A DNA stretch of 64,000 bases from Haplomitrium mnioides (GCA_049999725.1 JBNGIS010033928.1:1-64000), one strand, 5' to 3'. Positions 11,771 through 24,249 are shown, counted from the stretch's first letter. Notes: a model not told the origin generated them from the sequence alone. Made by a program: numbers and translations.

Positions 11771-12321
11771 TCCATAAAGCTTCTGCCTTTCACACAATCT
11801 TGTCCATAGCCATATACTTAGTGTATTCCCAAACCTAGATTACTGCCATGCAACACCGCAATTCAAATGATCATATGCTATTACAAATTCAAAAAGAAAG
11901 GCTATCGCAATGTAGAGGAGAGAGGCAAGGGCAAATCTGCAGCAAACAAATGTGACAATCGACAAAACACATGTATTTCAAGGTAGAGTAATTTTAGGCG
12001 GTCTAGGAGCAAAACATAATCAAAGATGCTCATAGGTCACAACAAGGATATCTTCAAAGCTCAACGTATTTAAAAAATTCCAAGTGGCTAGCCACCACAG
12101 ATTGTAAACAATATCTAGCCACAAATGATATATAAACAAGGAAAGATCCAAAACTTATGCATCTGCCATATTGGTATAGGACAATATAGGAGGGAGAGGT
12201 AAGCCAATGGGGCAAAGATTGGAACATTGGAATGGGGCGGAGGGTGACAACGTGCGCCATTGTTTTGTTAAGTAGCTGGTTGGTCGAGGGTTTAGAGAGA
12301 GGAGCCCTCTGGAAGGTAGAG

Positions 12322-12326
<5 letters not shown>
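11771..12326. other. unassigned AT-rich stretch
   Basis: No gene or repeat was recognised. The open frame on the minus strand that overlaps the following (GA)n tract is low-complexity and not a gene. Confidence 0.4.

Positions 12327-12381
<55 letters not shown>
12327..12381. repeat. (GA)n microsatellite
   Basis: An uninterrupted GA dinucleotide run of about 55 bp. It produces spurious Arg-Glu and Ser-Leu repeat frames on the two strands. Confidence 0.98.
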
Positions 12382-12383
<2 letters not shown>

Positions 12384-12637
12384 CACGAGTTCTTTACTTG
12401 TCATTGTGTTGTAGCATAGTTGCAATTGTCCTCTAGTAGAGTTCCATTTGAGTTAGTAGGAGTATTCCTACGAGTGATGAATCATATTGTGATGTGTCAG
12501 AGAATCGTCCAAGAAGGTGAACGCATGTCAATTGTAAGACTTATGTGGTCTAACTCCTTTCGGCATCGCAAGTTCACATTACGCAGCGGAAGAGCATTCC
12601 TTTTACAACATAGTTGGGAAGGAGGTGAAAGCCTAAG

Positions 12638-14605
12638 GAGCTATCTCGAAAGGATGTGACTGGATGGGTACTAAGGGGAACTAGGGGCAATGTGTGGGAA
12701 GCCATTCACAGAGTAATTCCAAAGTATTCCAATAGATCGGGGCACACAAAACGCGAGTCCAGTCGATCAGGATTATGAGGAAACAGCTACTCCAAGAAAG
12801 CACTAGATAGAACAACAATTTGGACAATTACTAGATAGGGGCGAAATGGGGATTCCAGAGAATCGACTTAGGTTGGAAAAGGCGACGCCGATATCATAGA
12901 TAACTGGTGGAATAGGGACTTTTGAGTTTCAGACATGAACGAAGTGGTTACTCCGAAGGAATGGAGGTAGAAGATGAAGCAGTGACTCCCAAGGAATGGA
13001 GGTAGAGGGCAAAGCGATGAGCAAAGCAGTAACTCCAAAGGAATGGAGGTAGAAGGCGAAGCAGTGATTTAGAAGGAACGGAAGTAGAGGGCAGAGTGGT
13101 GAACGAAGCAATGACTTCAAAGAAATGGAGGTAGAAGGCAAACTGGTGACTCTGATGGAACAAAGGTAGAGGGCGAAGCGGTGACTCCAAAAGAATAGAG
13201 GTAGAAAGCAAAGCGATGATTCTGAAGGATTTTAGGTAGAGGGAAAAGTGTTGAATGAAGCGGTGACTCCAAAGTAACGGAAGTAGAAGGCAAAGCTGAC
13301 TTTGAAGGAATGAAGGTAAAGAGCCAACTGGTGACTCCGAAGGAACAGAGGTAGAAGGCAAAGCGATGATTCCAAATCAACAGAGGTAGAGGGCAAAGCA
13401 ATGAAAAAAATGGTGACTTCAAAGGAACATAGGAAGAAGGCGAAGTTGACTTCGATGGAATAAAGGTAGAAAGCCAAGCGGTGACTCCGAAGGAATGGAG
13501 GTAGAAGGCAAAGCAGTGATTTTGAAGGAACAGAGTTAGGGGCAAAGCGGTGACTCCAAAGGAATGGAGGTAGAAGGCAAAGCGGTGACTTCGAAGGAAT
13601 GGAGGTAGAAGATGAAGTGGTGACTCCGAAGGAACGGAGGTACCACTGGGTAGAGTTATAGACCAAATGCTAGAGGGGAGAACTAGGTGGCTGGATTAGT
13701 CCGGCGATCATTATTGAACATTAAAGACAAAAAATCAAGGAAGCTATCGGGTTAGGGGATGATGTTAGAGGTACAGACTGTTGGGAGCGATGTTCCAACT
13801 TCTTTGTTTAAAATGGCATTGGGCGGCGACAAAGAATTGGACCAAAGGTGGATACGTCAAAAGATTGTGAGGACCATCGGTTCAAGATCAAGCCAAAGAG
13901 ATGTCGGGACCCATGGATAAGAAGAAGAGGGGCTTGGGACCTATAGTAAAGAGAAAGAGAAATGTGAGGGGCCTATGGGTAAAAGCAAGCACTACGAGAC
14001 AAATTCTCAACTGAAATGTAAGAAGTTTCAAACTACTAGAAACCTTGTGACCGTTTACTACAAACTGAATAGGGAAATCAATTCCTCAACATATGCTAGC
14101 TGGATTGGTGAAACCCTATAGGCGGAGGACGGATTCGAATGCAAGAGTAGGACATTTGACAAACACATATGTGGTATGCAAGAAAATATTTTCTCATATA
14201 AAGTAATACATGGCTGAGGACTCCAAGATCCATCTTCTACCGATTCTATGAACCACCAATGCTCACTACAAAACCAACTATGCAAGGCCAGTGGATGGTA
14301 TGTTAGTTTGTGCAACTTAGGATGTAACCCACATTACTCAAATGTACTTTTTTCAAACACAGAAAAGAGGAAACACACCCCACAAAGCTTGACTTCTTTT
14401 TTCTGGACTGAATCCTTTTTCTTTAGCCTCTGATCCTACATAGAGAATAGACACTAGGTAAAACAAGTAAAAATAAAGAGGTAGGCCCATTTTTTTGAGG
14501 GTGGTCTTTTGCTACTAGCCTCAACATCCAGATCAATCTTGAAGAAAAACAATACATAACACATAAGGAGAAGCAACGATAGAAAAAAGGGAACAAACAC
14601 ATTCA
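12638..14605. repeat. dispersed repeat R1, second copy (possible LTR)
   Basis: Direct copy of 1617-3310 with the same head, minisatellite and tail. It is longer because its 35-bp minisatellite has about 0.25 kb more sequence. The tail (from about 14087) aligns with 2795-3310 almost throughout. The spacing between the copies is about 9.3 kb, of which nearly 6 kb is the nested element A. Confidence 0.65.
12930..13645. repeat. 35-bp minisatellite, array 2
   Basis: About twenty degenerate 35-bp units of the same type as 1890-2345 (GGTGACTCCGAAGGAA / CGGAGGTAGAAGGCAAAGC). Some units are shortened (for example CAAAGCTGACTTTGAAGGAA at about 13292 and a similar one near 13441). Three long overlapping minus-strand frames arise purely from the repeat. 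Confidence 0.85.
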
Positions 14606-14972
14606 CTACCTCATTTGCGCAATCGGAGCGTCACCTTTGGAACAACTCAACAAACTTTGAAGTAGACTACTGACAACACAGACTCTCCATAAGAAATGTA
14701 CAGAAGGTTGATACGTAAATTCTTCCTAGCAGACTCAACAACACAACCTCACTAACACACATGATTGGACTTCCATTGTTTTTGGATTTTTCACTAACTC
14801 TCTGTTGCTTCCTATCAGCAAATGTTCTAGTACTCAGAAGTACAACCAAATAACAACCCAAACATAGGCATGATCAGAATTGCCTCACAATCTCCACAGA
14901 ACTTCTTTTGTTTTTTCATAGCCTACACCAAAGGAACCCCTTCTCCACATTTTGATTCCATATCTCCATAGC

Positions 14973-15031
<59 letters not shown>

Positions 15032-17002
15032 CACAAGAGAGAGTTTTCGCTAACATTTCTTTGCTATCTTCAATTCCCAAAAAAGAAAATATTTTCCCGC
15101 TATGCCATTTATGTGAACACTCTTGGATTTTCCTCATCAATTCCTCACCTTTTTCTTTGTCTAGTATCACTATTTTCTATCTTGATGTTGTTGACAAGTA
15201 CCTTGACCAAGTCTCGGTCGTTGATGAACGTGGTTTTCAAGTCTTCTCTTGCACTCCATCAACGATTACTTGACTTTGTCATTACAACATAAAAAACAGA
15301 CTACTAACAACCCACAAAAAGAAAGGACATAAAACCATCCCACAACTTCTTTCTAGAATTTTCTCACATATTTAGATCAACCATTTTTCTAGACTTTCTT
15401 GATAGTCTACTTTCTTGATTGGAGTTGTCTCGCATGAACCCCATACTTGCCATCTACACACTAATTTGAGTCTAGCCTAAAGCATAAGCTCTACTATACT
15501 AAAATACAACTATTACAGAATCAATTCTATTTTCCTGTTTGTTGAAGTTGTTGAAGAGTTGATGACTTGTTGATGTAGATCTTGATCATGTTTAATCCTT
15601 TAATGTAGATCCAATTCTCTTGAAGATACATTGATGTAGATCTGATTAGCTTCTTCTCATGTCTTCTATGCTTCTTCTGTAACACATTTTCTCCCACTCT
15701 TCTATCATAATAGCTCTACAAAAATTAGATTTGATCAGCAAAATAGAAAAAATACTTTCATATGAAAATGGTTTATATAGAAAGAAAATCACAAATTGTT
15801 GATGCATTGACTTGAATTCCTCAACTAAGCATCTTTTTTGAAATTACAATGCATCCTACATAGTGGACGGAAATATTGGCTATTTTAAAAGAAGATGATG
15901 ATATCAATATAGCAAAAAAAAAAGAAAAGAAAAAACTAGTGAAAGTTACAAGATAATTAATTTTCTTCCAAGAAAAGTTATGAGTTCCAAATATTGTTAA
16001 ACTTAGCTTTAAAGTTTTTTATGAAGCACATAATTATACAATTTGTGGGCATGTTTGGATTGAGAAGACTTTGAAAAATCTTCAACAAGTTTACTATTAG
16101 CCAAAGATGCATATGGCTATATCTGACCACACTTGCCACTCTTGCGCACACCATATCATTGACGTCCAAAAATCCAATTAAAGATGATTTTGTCCACTAG
16201 AGATGATAAAACTGTAGTCGGGTCAAAGGTAAACTTAAAGTTTCTTGAAATCATCAAAAACAACATGGGAGGTATTGTTTTGTGTCAAAATAAGCATCTT
16301 TATAACCAAAGCCTCTTGTTTCAGCTAATCAAAGAATGCTCTAAATAAATCACATTTAACATAGAAATTTTGAGTCTTGAACAAGATTTTATAAATCAAA
16401 TCAAAAGCTTTACTACTGTTTAGAAATAATGCAATAGATTTAAAACATACTTCAAACTTTCTTGTCTAGATTCTCCAATGTCATTTTCAAACAAGAAGTT
16501 GTGTTGTCAATGTGACAACTATCCCTGTCAATTATTTGACTTTTTTGATATGCGAGAACTTTGTTGTTGTCACTAATGACTTTTCTTTGCTAAAAAACAA
16601 AAATCCCCCTCTGATATAGTTCTAACCAATGCCATTTTCCATGGGAAAGCTTGACCATCCCTTCTCAATCCAACCTCAACACAAAGTATTCTTTCAACTC
16701 TCAAACACTTTCCAACTTTGATTTACAAACTTCTCACCTTGACATTTGTGTAAAATTTTGTCATGGCTTTCCTTTTGACCCTCGTCTTTTTTCTACCTTT
16801 TTTATGGCTCCTTCACTCTACTTCAAAGCCTTCAATCTAACTTATTTATGCTTGATGTGATCACTCCTAGTTCTAAATAATGGGCATGTTCTTTAACCTC
16901 TTGCGATTGTCAAAGAATTTGCCTTTTCCTCCAAAATCTGAGCTAGATGCATATTCTCCTTGTACTTTACCCAAATAAACTTATTTATTCCTACTTCACA
17001 AG

Positions 17003-17004
<2 letters not shown>
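14606..17004. other. unassigned stretch with a (GA)n tract
   Basis: A pure (GA)n run occupies 14975-15029. Near 15540-15660, short motifs built on TGATGTAGATC recur three or four times. The rest is AT-rich with short frames on both strands that I could not assign. I see no splice-consistent gene, though a heavily decayed element cannot be excluded. Confidence 0.5.
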
Positions 17005-17051
<47 letters not shown>

Positions 17052-17061
17052 NNNNNNNNNN

Positions 17062-17138
<77 letters not shown>
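17005..17138. repeat. compound (CT)n-gap-(CT)n-(CA)n microsatellite
   Basis: CT repeats run from 17005 to 17051. Ten Ns (17052-17061) mark an assembly gap, CT repeats resume to 17107 and change to CA repeats ending at 17138. The true length is unknown because the gap lies inside the repeat. Confidence 0.97.
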
Positions 17139-17799
17139 GGGTGCTCTCCCTTTGCTGTGCAGAACTCATTAACCTAGCCTCCCGCTAACGCAACCTCCTC
17201 CTATTTAGTGAGGTTCTTACTTGAAGGTTTGCTTTTGGTGGAGGTTTCTTTGCACTTTGAGAGCCTTTGCTATAGAAACACTTTCAACAAGAACAATTAG
17301 CAAGTAGACTGCACTCAACTTTTCTCACAAAGGTGGGGTTGCCAGCACAATCGGGCTGGTGGTAGAAAACAACAACACTATGTTTTCAAAAAGTTCAGCT
17401 CACAATCTGGGCTACAAAGATATTTCACAAGGTGTGGACAATTGGTCAAAAATGTATTAGTTGATTAGGGTGTGGATCTAGTGGAAATTGAAAGAGATAG
17501 GCAGGTTGGAGACTCACATGGTAGGGAGTGATGGGGTATGAGAAAGGCGCTCAGTGCAATAGACACATTGAGCACTTGTGAGAGGAGCAACATTTGGGAT
17601 CGAAGAAGGGTCATTCATATCAGTGGCTATTTAGCAATATTCTATTGTAGTATCAACACTTTGAAGCAATCAAGAGCATTGTGGACATTTGCATGCAGGG
17701 CTTGGATGCATGCATAAGGTGTAATATCTGCCTTTTTGATCTTCTGTGGTTTTCTGCTCTCCTAGTTTCTCTTACTAAAACATTAGACAATGAAAGAAC
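17139..17799. other. unassigned stretch upstream of the LINE
   Basis: No recognised coding sequence. It may include the 5' untranslated region of the LINE that follows, but its 5' end cannot be located. Confidence 0.35.
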
Positions 17800-18480
17800 A
17801 TGGCTCAACCGAGACCACCCACCACTCCTACACCACTTAATGCCCCTCCACCTCCCCTCCTAAGACCACCTCCCCAACTGGCTCCGCAAGGCCCACTTTG
17901 TCATCTTCACCCCAGACCTTTGAAATCCAGATTTTTGAGCAACTAAAATGACTAGAGAATAACTTTCAAGGTGAGAAACTTCATAGAGAAGCCTTCATAC
18001 AAGAATAGACCTGCAATAGCAACATCATGAAGAACTATCATAGGCATTATAGGTAGAGAAACTGCAAAGAGAAGCACTATCTAGAGCATTTGGCGAAGAG
18101 AAACTTAAACGACACAAAGTGGAAACCAACTTGAAGGAAACACTCCAAAACACATCCATACAATTTCAAGCCGTGAAAGCACAAATGGCAAGAGCAAAAC
18201 AGAAAATCTTGTGCATCTTCCACAACGTTAGAAGCTATTAAACAAAAACTTGTTGCCCAAGTTGAAGCAAAATTTAGAATTTGATCAAAAATTGCATAGG
18301 CAACCCTACCTCCACCACAAGAGGAGATGGCCACCCTTATATGAAACGCATTCAAAGAAACACAACAATAGCAAGAACAATCCTTGAGCCTCTTGGTGAG
18401 AGGACTTGGGGATTCACACTCAGAAAACCATGCATGAGTTATGTCCATGAAAGCATCTTGAAACCAATGGGGTTACAAGT
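17800..18480 (+). pseudogene. LINE ORF1-like remnant
   Basis: An ATG at 17800 opens a very Pro-rich N-terminus (MAQPRPPTTPTPLNAPPPP) of about 45 residues. Further on, another frame reads a charged helical segment with EKLQREALSRAFGEEKLKRH and VKAQMARAKQKI. The Pro-rich head plus coiled coil, placed just before the endonuclease, suits a LINE ORF1, which would bind element RNA. Frame shifts and stops separate the pieces. Assignment rests mainly on position. Confidence 0.45.
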
Positions 18481-18790
18481 TGTTTAAATCACATAGGGAT
18501 ATGGGCCAAACCACCCTTGGATAAGGGAGACTAGTGTAGCTAAGATTCTCTACAAAAGAGAACATATTGCAAACAATAAATTGCTCAAGAGAAAACTCTT
18601 TTGCATCATTGAAGATTTGACACTTGAACACGTTCGACAACTCTAGGAAGAGTGTACCAAGGTACAAGTAGCCTAGGCTATACGGAAGGTTGCAGACATC
18701 CGGAATGAGATCTTCCACATGATCTAAGATCGTCTCGTATCATAGCAACTCATAGGGAGGAGGAGACCAGAATATAGCCTCCCACCAATC

Positions 18791-19382
18791 TTGGCATTCT
18801 TCTGGAATCATCGAGGTTACCCAAGGCACAAAGGCATCTATCTATTTGACATCAGCCCTAACCTTAACATGATCCTCCTTAATGAAACATGGGAAACCAT
18901 GGAGTCTTGGATACCTAATATCATGGGGTATAAGGAAACCTTCCTTTTCAAATGCAAATTTGGGCACCAAGGATATGGTGGATTAGCATGCCTTATATAT
19001 GACAGAATTAAACAACACCTAATAGTGATTGAAACTTACCACATTCCACTCATACAACTGGCTCATAATATGCAAATCAACAAGCCTCGACCGAGACATA
19101 TGCCATTGCTGCTTTCTTGGAGGTTAGACCACATACACATTGAATGAGGACTTTGATGGACATTTTGACAAGATAGGAGAATTCATCGACAAAGCAAAAA
19201 ATGAAGATTTGGTTACCGTGGGCGACTTCAACTCTAGCACAAGAAACCTACAAGCCCACATCTTCAAATCACCAACAAGTAAGCTAGAAAGCCATGAGCT
19301 CATAGAAGACCAAGAAGAACTTCGACGCAACTCACAAGACAATACTCTCAAATACCACCAAAAAACTCCTATAATTTTGTAG
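18791..19382 (+). pseudogene. LINE apurinic-type endonuclease remnant
   Basis: The open frame starts AFFWNHRGYPRHKGIYLF (the N-terminal WN.RG motif). LNETWE follows with the metal-binding Glu, then GYGGLACLIYD (the GG-containing strand). After a frameshift near 19140 the second piece reads LVTVGDFNSSTRN, with the GDFN catalytic motif at 19221-19232. This is the APE-like endonuclease that nicks the target to prime reverse transcription. The C-terminal SDH motif was not found. Confidence 0.8.
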
Positions 19383-20096
19383 CACCCACAACTTTCATAT
19401 ATGAAACGGATTATGAGAGTAGCTACAATCCTCCCAAAACAAATGCAACGGTAGCACAGACATTGGTCAATTGGTGGTGGGCTACCATTTCTCACAATTG
19501 CATAGATCTCAAGACTTTCTCCAGTCATTTTATATAGGTGAAATCACACATGAAGCAGAACACACTCCCTACACTTCACCTTCTTCTCATACACTCACTA
19601 TCCCAACTCCTATTGCATATGTCACCACCCCACACTCTTTCTTTAGCTATCTCCCTTCTGAAGAAGGATCACAAACCTACACCATAGAACTACACAAACA
19701 ACGCTCATCACTCTCCTCCATGGGCGCATTCTCTCTCATTGATGTTATACTAACAGTAGCTAGACTCAAGTTTTCAACCACCTTTGTTACCACAAAGACA
19801 TCAGCTTCACCCAACAGCTTCAACCTCAACCCTTGGTTCAACCGCATGACATAAGAAGTGTGATCATTATGGAAAACCAAAGTCAAACAAAGAGCACCAC
19901 CAAAGGAAATCATAGAACCACTTGGGGATTGAAGAAGGTGCAAGTAGAGACTACATAAACACGGATAGCACTCACACTCCAACTTACCATTTAGACTAAG
20001 AAGCACAATCCTAGAAAGTTTTTCACAAACTTGAAAGGGAATCAAGACCAACTTAAACTCCATGACCTTCAAGTCTAGAAACACTATATTGATCAC

Positions 20097-21600
20097 TTGT
20101 ACCACTCCTCCAATGTCTCACTTGAGGACTCTTGGGCAAGAAAAAAACACGTCACTGATGTATTTACAGTCCAAGAGGTACTCTTCATGATCAAGAAACT
20201 ACAAAACAAAGCCTCTAACACACTAGAGCTCCAAGCACAAATGTTGAAACGATATGCAACACCTTTGACCCAACCAATCATAGATCTATTCAACCACATT
20301 GCAAGAATCAAGTTCTTAGAAGAATAGAAGATCAATACCATTATCTCTATCTTCAAGTTTCGAGACAAGAACCAACACTCCAATTACCGAACCATAATGA
20401 TCAACCTTCTCATCTCAAAACTATTTGGGGTCACTCTTAACCTCAAACTCACACACTAGAGCAAAGCATTTCAACTTTGAGCCCAAAGACAACCTAGCTT
20501 CTTAGAGAAATACTGTATCACACATCATCTCATCACTCTCTAGGCCCAGATTTTTGAACAATCCAAACATATAGGAAGCTTATACTATTGCTTTGTAGAT
20601 ATCAGGAAGGTACTTGATTCAGTACTTTCTCACAAATTATGGAAGAGACTAAGAGAATTGGTTATCCCACAAGATTGGTTGACTACCATATAAGTCCTCC
20701 ACCAAGAAGTCTTAGCTAACATCTGGACTGATCTAGGTACAACAAAACTGACACAAAAGTCAAGTAAGGATGTGTGCTTTCACCAACTCTCTTTGGGTTG
20801 TTTATCGCCAAATTTGATGAGACTCTATCGTCCATCAAGTCTGCTTCACTAGTACTATTTTCTACTGTATCTCCTATCTAACTATATGCATATGACATTT
20901 TCCTAATATCAACCACAAGCATAGACCTGCAACAACAACTTATAGCACTAGTGATTTTTAGTGATCGGTCTAGCATGATGGTGAACTTGAAGAAGATAAA
21001 AGTGTTGGTCTTTTGCAAATGGCTCATAACAACCAAGAGAGAGACCTGCATGTTCAAGCATAACACACTCAAAGTGACACACCACTAGACATACTTAAAG
21101 ATCCCACTACACACACAATGAGGTTGGAGCTTCAAAGGGGAATGTAGGCTAGTAGTTGGCCAAGCTAGTCTCTATGAAACAAACAATTAGTGCAAAGCAA
21201 AAGACCTAAAGCACATCCCCACAAGAATGATCTCTTCCATACTTTTGTTACTCTTACTATAATCTATGGCGCGGAAATTTGAAGACAAACTCTCACACTG
21301 ACCATGTGGCTAAAACATGGAGAGAAACCCCTTAAATGATCCCTCATTAGGCTTTCCAACGTTTGAACTACCACACCTTACCATATCATGCTAGCAGAAT
21401 TTAGGATGCTACCTATAGAATCCAATGTAGTCCAAAAGCTTGTGTCACACCTACAGTCCTTTTGAGATAATTCATATTCAACCATGGTGCTCGAAGGATC
21501 TTGTCAAAAAATGATGGAAAGTCCCACCAACTAGAATAATCAATATTGTACATAGCTAACATGATAGGAACTAGACATTGAAGAGCTGTCAAACGGACCA
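20097..21600 (+). pseudogene. LINE reverse transcriptase remnant
   Basis: The start reads VTDVFTVQEVLFMIKKLQNK and PIIDLFNHI, typical of the RT N-terminus. Next come YYCFVDIRKVLDSV (the CFVDF.KAFD motif) with LWKRLRELVIPQDWL. The catalytic box at 20885-20896 reads YAYD in place of YADD, so the first catalytic Asp is lost; FLIST follows. Beyond it, FSDRSSMMVNLKK and KVLVF (in the frame of YAYD) match the thumb-proximal region. Several stops interrupt the frame. Confidence 0.8.
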
Positions 21601-21779
21601 ATTTTAGACCATCTCTCTACACACTACTACACAATCATATAAGAATCCTACAAAGTAACATCACGTACATCCAAGCACCTCTTTCTAGTCAATCCCCAAT
21701 CGTGCCTTCAAATACACCCTTACTTACTTATTCAATAATATGTCACTTTTTCTCACACACACCTTTCCACAACTACGAA

Positions 21780-22085
21780 CCGGTTCACATTGACTTTGTT
21801 GTGAAACAAATAAGCGGTTCAAGATCCATAACACGATACAACCATAGAAGATGATTTGCCTCCATTGCACACTTCAAACCATTGAGGATGAGCACCATCT
21901 TATTTTCTACTGCCCAATTTACTATGAAATCCAATGACACTACCACGGTTTATTTAGCATCCAACCACAAAAAATCCAACTTTTTGTTGCATACATAGAC
22001 CAATGTTGGCTAGCACTATTCATAGAAGAACTCTACACATTGAGATCCAACCTACACAAGTGGAGGGCAACCAAAAACAGAACCA
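21780..22085 (+). pseudogene. LINE 3' Cys-His module remnant
   Basis: The frame reads CLHCTLQTIEDEHHLIFYCP, then IYYEI and WLALFIEELYTLRSNLHKW. The C-x2-C...H...C arrangement (first CxxC at 21857-21868) resembles the zinc-binding domain found after the RT in plant LINEs (zf-RVT type). The readable element ends about 22085. Confidence 0.7.
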
Positions 22086-22089
22086 AAAG

Positions 22090-22860
22090 CTGGTTGAAGG
22101 CTGATCTCCAACCAAAAGAAGATGAATCTAAGAACCAAAGGAAGGCTAGTCTCTGAATCGAGGGAAGGCTGATCTCTGAATTGAAGGAAGGTTGATCTCT
22201 GAACCAGAGGAAGGCTGATCTTTGAACCAAAGGAAGGCTGATCTTTGAACCGAAGGAAGGCTGATCTCTGAATTGCAAGAAGATTGATCTCTGAACCAAA
22301 GGAAAGCTGATCTTTGAAGCAAAGAAAAGTTGATTTCTGAGCCAAAGGAAGGCTGATCTCTGAATCAAAGGAGTGATGATCTCTAAACCGAAGGAAGGCA
22401 AATCTCTGAACCAAAGGAAGACTGATCTATGAACTTGAAGGAAGGCTGATCTCTTAACAAAGGAAGGCTGATCTTTGAACCAATGGAAGGCTGATCTCTG
22501 AACCAAAGGAAAACTGATCTATGAACCAAAGAAGTCTAATCTCCGAACCAAAGGAAGGCTGATCTCTAAATCAAAGAGAGGTTGGTCTCTAAACTGAAAG
22601 AAGACTTATTTATGAACTATAGAATGGCTGATCTTTGAACCGACTGATCCTTGAACTGAAGGAAGGCTGATTTTTGAGCCACAAGAAGGCTGATCTCTAA
22701 ACCACAGAAAGGCTGATCTCTAAACGGAAGGAAGGCTTATCTCCGAACCAAAGGAAGGCTGATCTCTGAACTGAAGGAAGGTTTATCTTGAACTGAAGGA
22801 AGGTGAATCTCTGAATTGAAGGCATGAGGATCTCTGAACTAAAGGAAGGCAGTGCTAGGA
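22090..22860. repeat. 23-bp minisatellite
   Basis: About thirty-three tandem units of 23 bp are built on GGAAGGCTGATCTCTGAACC plus AAA. Units vary at a few positions and some carry small indels. Since 23 is not a multiple of three, three units give a 23-residue superperiod, and minus-strand frames read LVQRSAFLWFRDQPSFGSEI-type repeats. It begins immediately after the LINE 3' module. Confidence 0.9.
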
Positions 22861-23335
22861 ACCGAAGGTTGAACTGTGGCCCACTGGTCAAACCATAGTC
22901 TGATGGTTATTGAACTCAACTGTGAAGGCTGAAATCTAAACCAATTCTGGTCCAAACTTTGGCTTGATGGCTGAACCCTGGTCCAATGGCTGATCTCACG
23001 TCAAAGGCTAGACTTGAGAGTGAAGGCTGAATGCTGGTCCAAAGGCATTGGATAAAAAATCAAAGATCAAGCACTACATGAGCAATTTGCTTGGTGGTAG
23101 AGACATTTGGTTTGTTTGCTTGTTTATCTTTGTTGCAGACAACTCTTTTCTAGTGTCTACAAAGATGAGCATGGGCTGTGATCAAAGAGGGCCTTGGGCT
23201 ACAATCAAAAAAGGGCCTAGGCTACAACCAGATGGCCTTGGGCTGCATTCAAAGAAGACCTCGAACTGCAATTCAAGACAGACCTAGGCTGCAATCAAAG
23301 AAGGTCTTAGGCTACAATCAAAGAAGAGGACATCA
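22861..23335. repeat. degenerate repeats after the 23-bp array
   Basis: From 22861 to 23050 loosely related units recur around TGGTCCAA and GGCTGAA. From about 23175 to 23335 a separate set of 22-24-bp units is built on GGCCTTGGGCTACAATCAAA. Both look like decayed extensions of the neighbouring minisatellite. Confidence 0.65.
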
Positions 23336-24249
23336 ACCTTATACACTAGCTAGTGGTTGTTTTTGTTGGGGCCCCTTGTCATTCTTCAACTAGTTAGATA
23401 AGCTTATAACTCTTAGCATATGAGGAGAAAACTCTACATTAGTGCTGAATTTTTTTTGAGAGACTAGAGAGAGCATTTATTTTACTCGTGAGCGATGTCC
23501 CACAACTCTAATTCACTTTGTTGCATAACTAGATACACTCTTTACACACTCTCGCTTGCACCTAGGTGCTTGTTGTATTTTCTCAAGTCCGTGTGGCCTT
23601 AGGGCTGGTTTTGGACTATAAGCAAATTCTATTCTATTCTCTTCAATTCTCTAAACAATGTTGTGAATTAGGCAAAGAACCAACAATCTAAACCCTAAGA
23701 AATTTCCTCAAATGTGCTTCAAACTCCAATCCATCGATCAAGTCTTAACTATATGAATCTAACAACTCATTAGATTTGAATCCAAAGACACATTTCTAGC
23801 CCTTACACATATTTAAAAGAAGCTCATCACTTGCTTTATTTCAGCAATTAGATGTGGGAGGCTTTACATGATCGATTCAAGCTCTCTTCTACTTTGATTG
23901 ACACCCTTCTTGGGCTACTTCTCTACTCTAAAGTTTAATTCAATTTTCATGTGAGTTTGATCTTAAAACAAGGGAATAGACTATCATGAATGAGATGATG
24001 CATGGATGGATTCAGATTAAGTACTCTCAAATATTAGCTAGGCACTGAATGTAGAACACAAATAATTCTACTTCAAATTCTTTTGTTTACTTTTTCTATC
24101 TCCATCAAAATAATCTTAGAAAAACAACTTCTGAATTTCTCAAAATTTTTTCAAGATGAAGACTTTTAAAGAGTAGTAACCTTCACTTTAAAAACAAAGG
24201 AAATGTATGCACATTTACAATTATCTTGATTGCCATATCCAAAAGAATG
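23336..24249. other. unassigned stretch
   Basis: AT-rich, with no convincing coding sequence or repeat recognised. Confidence 0.4.

Larger units (their letters stand above)
17800..22090 (+). mobile_element. degenerate LINE (non-LTR retrotransposon)
   Basis: Plus-strand fragments appear in LINE order: a Pro-rich then coiled-coil ORF1-like region, an endonuclease with FWNHRG, LNETW and GDFN motifs, a reverse transcriptase, and a terminal Cys-His module. No LTRs flank it. The length of about 4.3 kb is short for a plant L1, so there are probably internal deletions. A poly(A) tail is not visible; a 23-bp minisatellite starts directly at its 3' end. Stops and frameshifts make it inactive. Confidence 0.8.

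Noticed and set aside
12054-12425. 123-codon minus-strand frame with a Ser-Leu run
   Set aside because: Its core is the (GA)n tract and the flanks have no recognisable domain.
13117-13666. Overlapping minus-strand frames of 137-144 codons
   Set aside because: They arise from the 35-bp minisatellite and repeat the same 35-residue pattern in different frames.
16893-17177. Arg-Glu and Ser-Leu repeat proteins around 17 kb
   Set aside because: They are translations of the (CT)n/(CA)n microsatellite across an N gap.
19124-19528. 134-codon minus-strand frame
   Set aside because: It overlaps the LINE endonuclease, whose plus-strand GDFN and flanking residues are diagnostic; the minus frame has no resemblance to a known family.
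22033-22506. Long minus-strand open frame of 157 codons
   Set aside because: It is produced by the 23-bp minisatellite; the protein is only the repeat superperiod, and other frames are open too.
22090-22860. Possible CRISPR array
   Set aside because: Units are contiguous tandem repeats with no unique spacers, in a eukaryotic context, and no cas genes are present.
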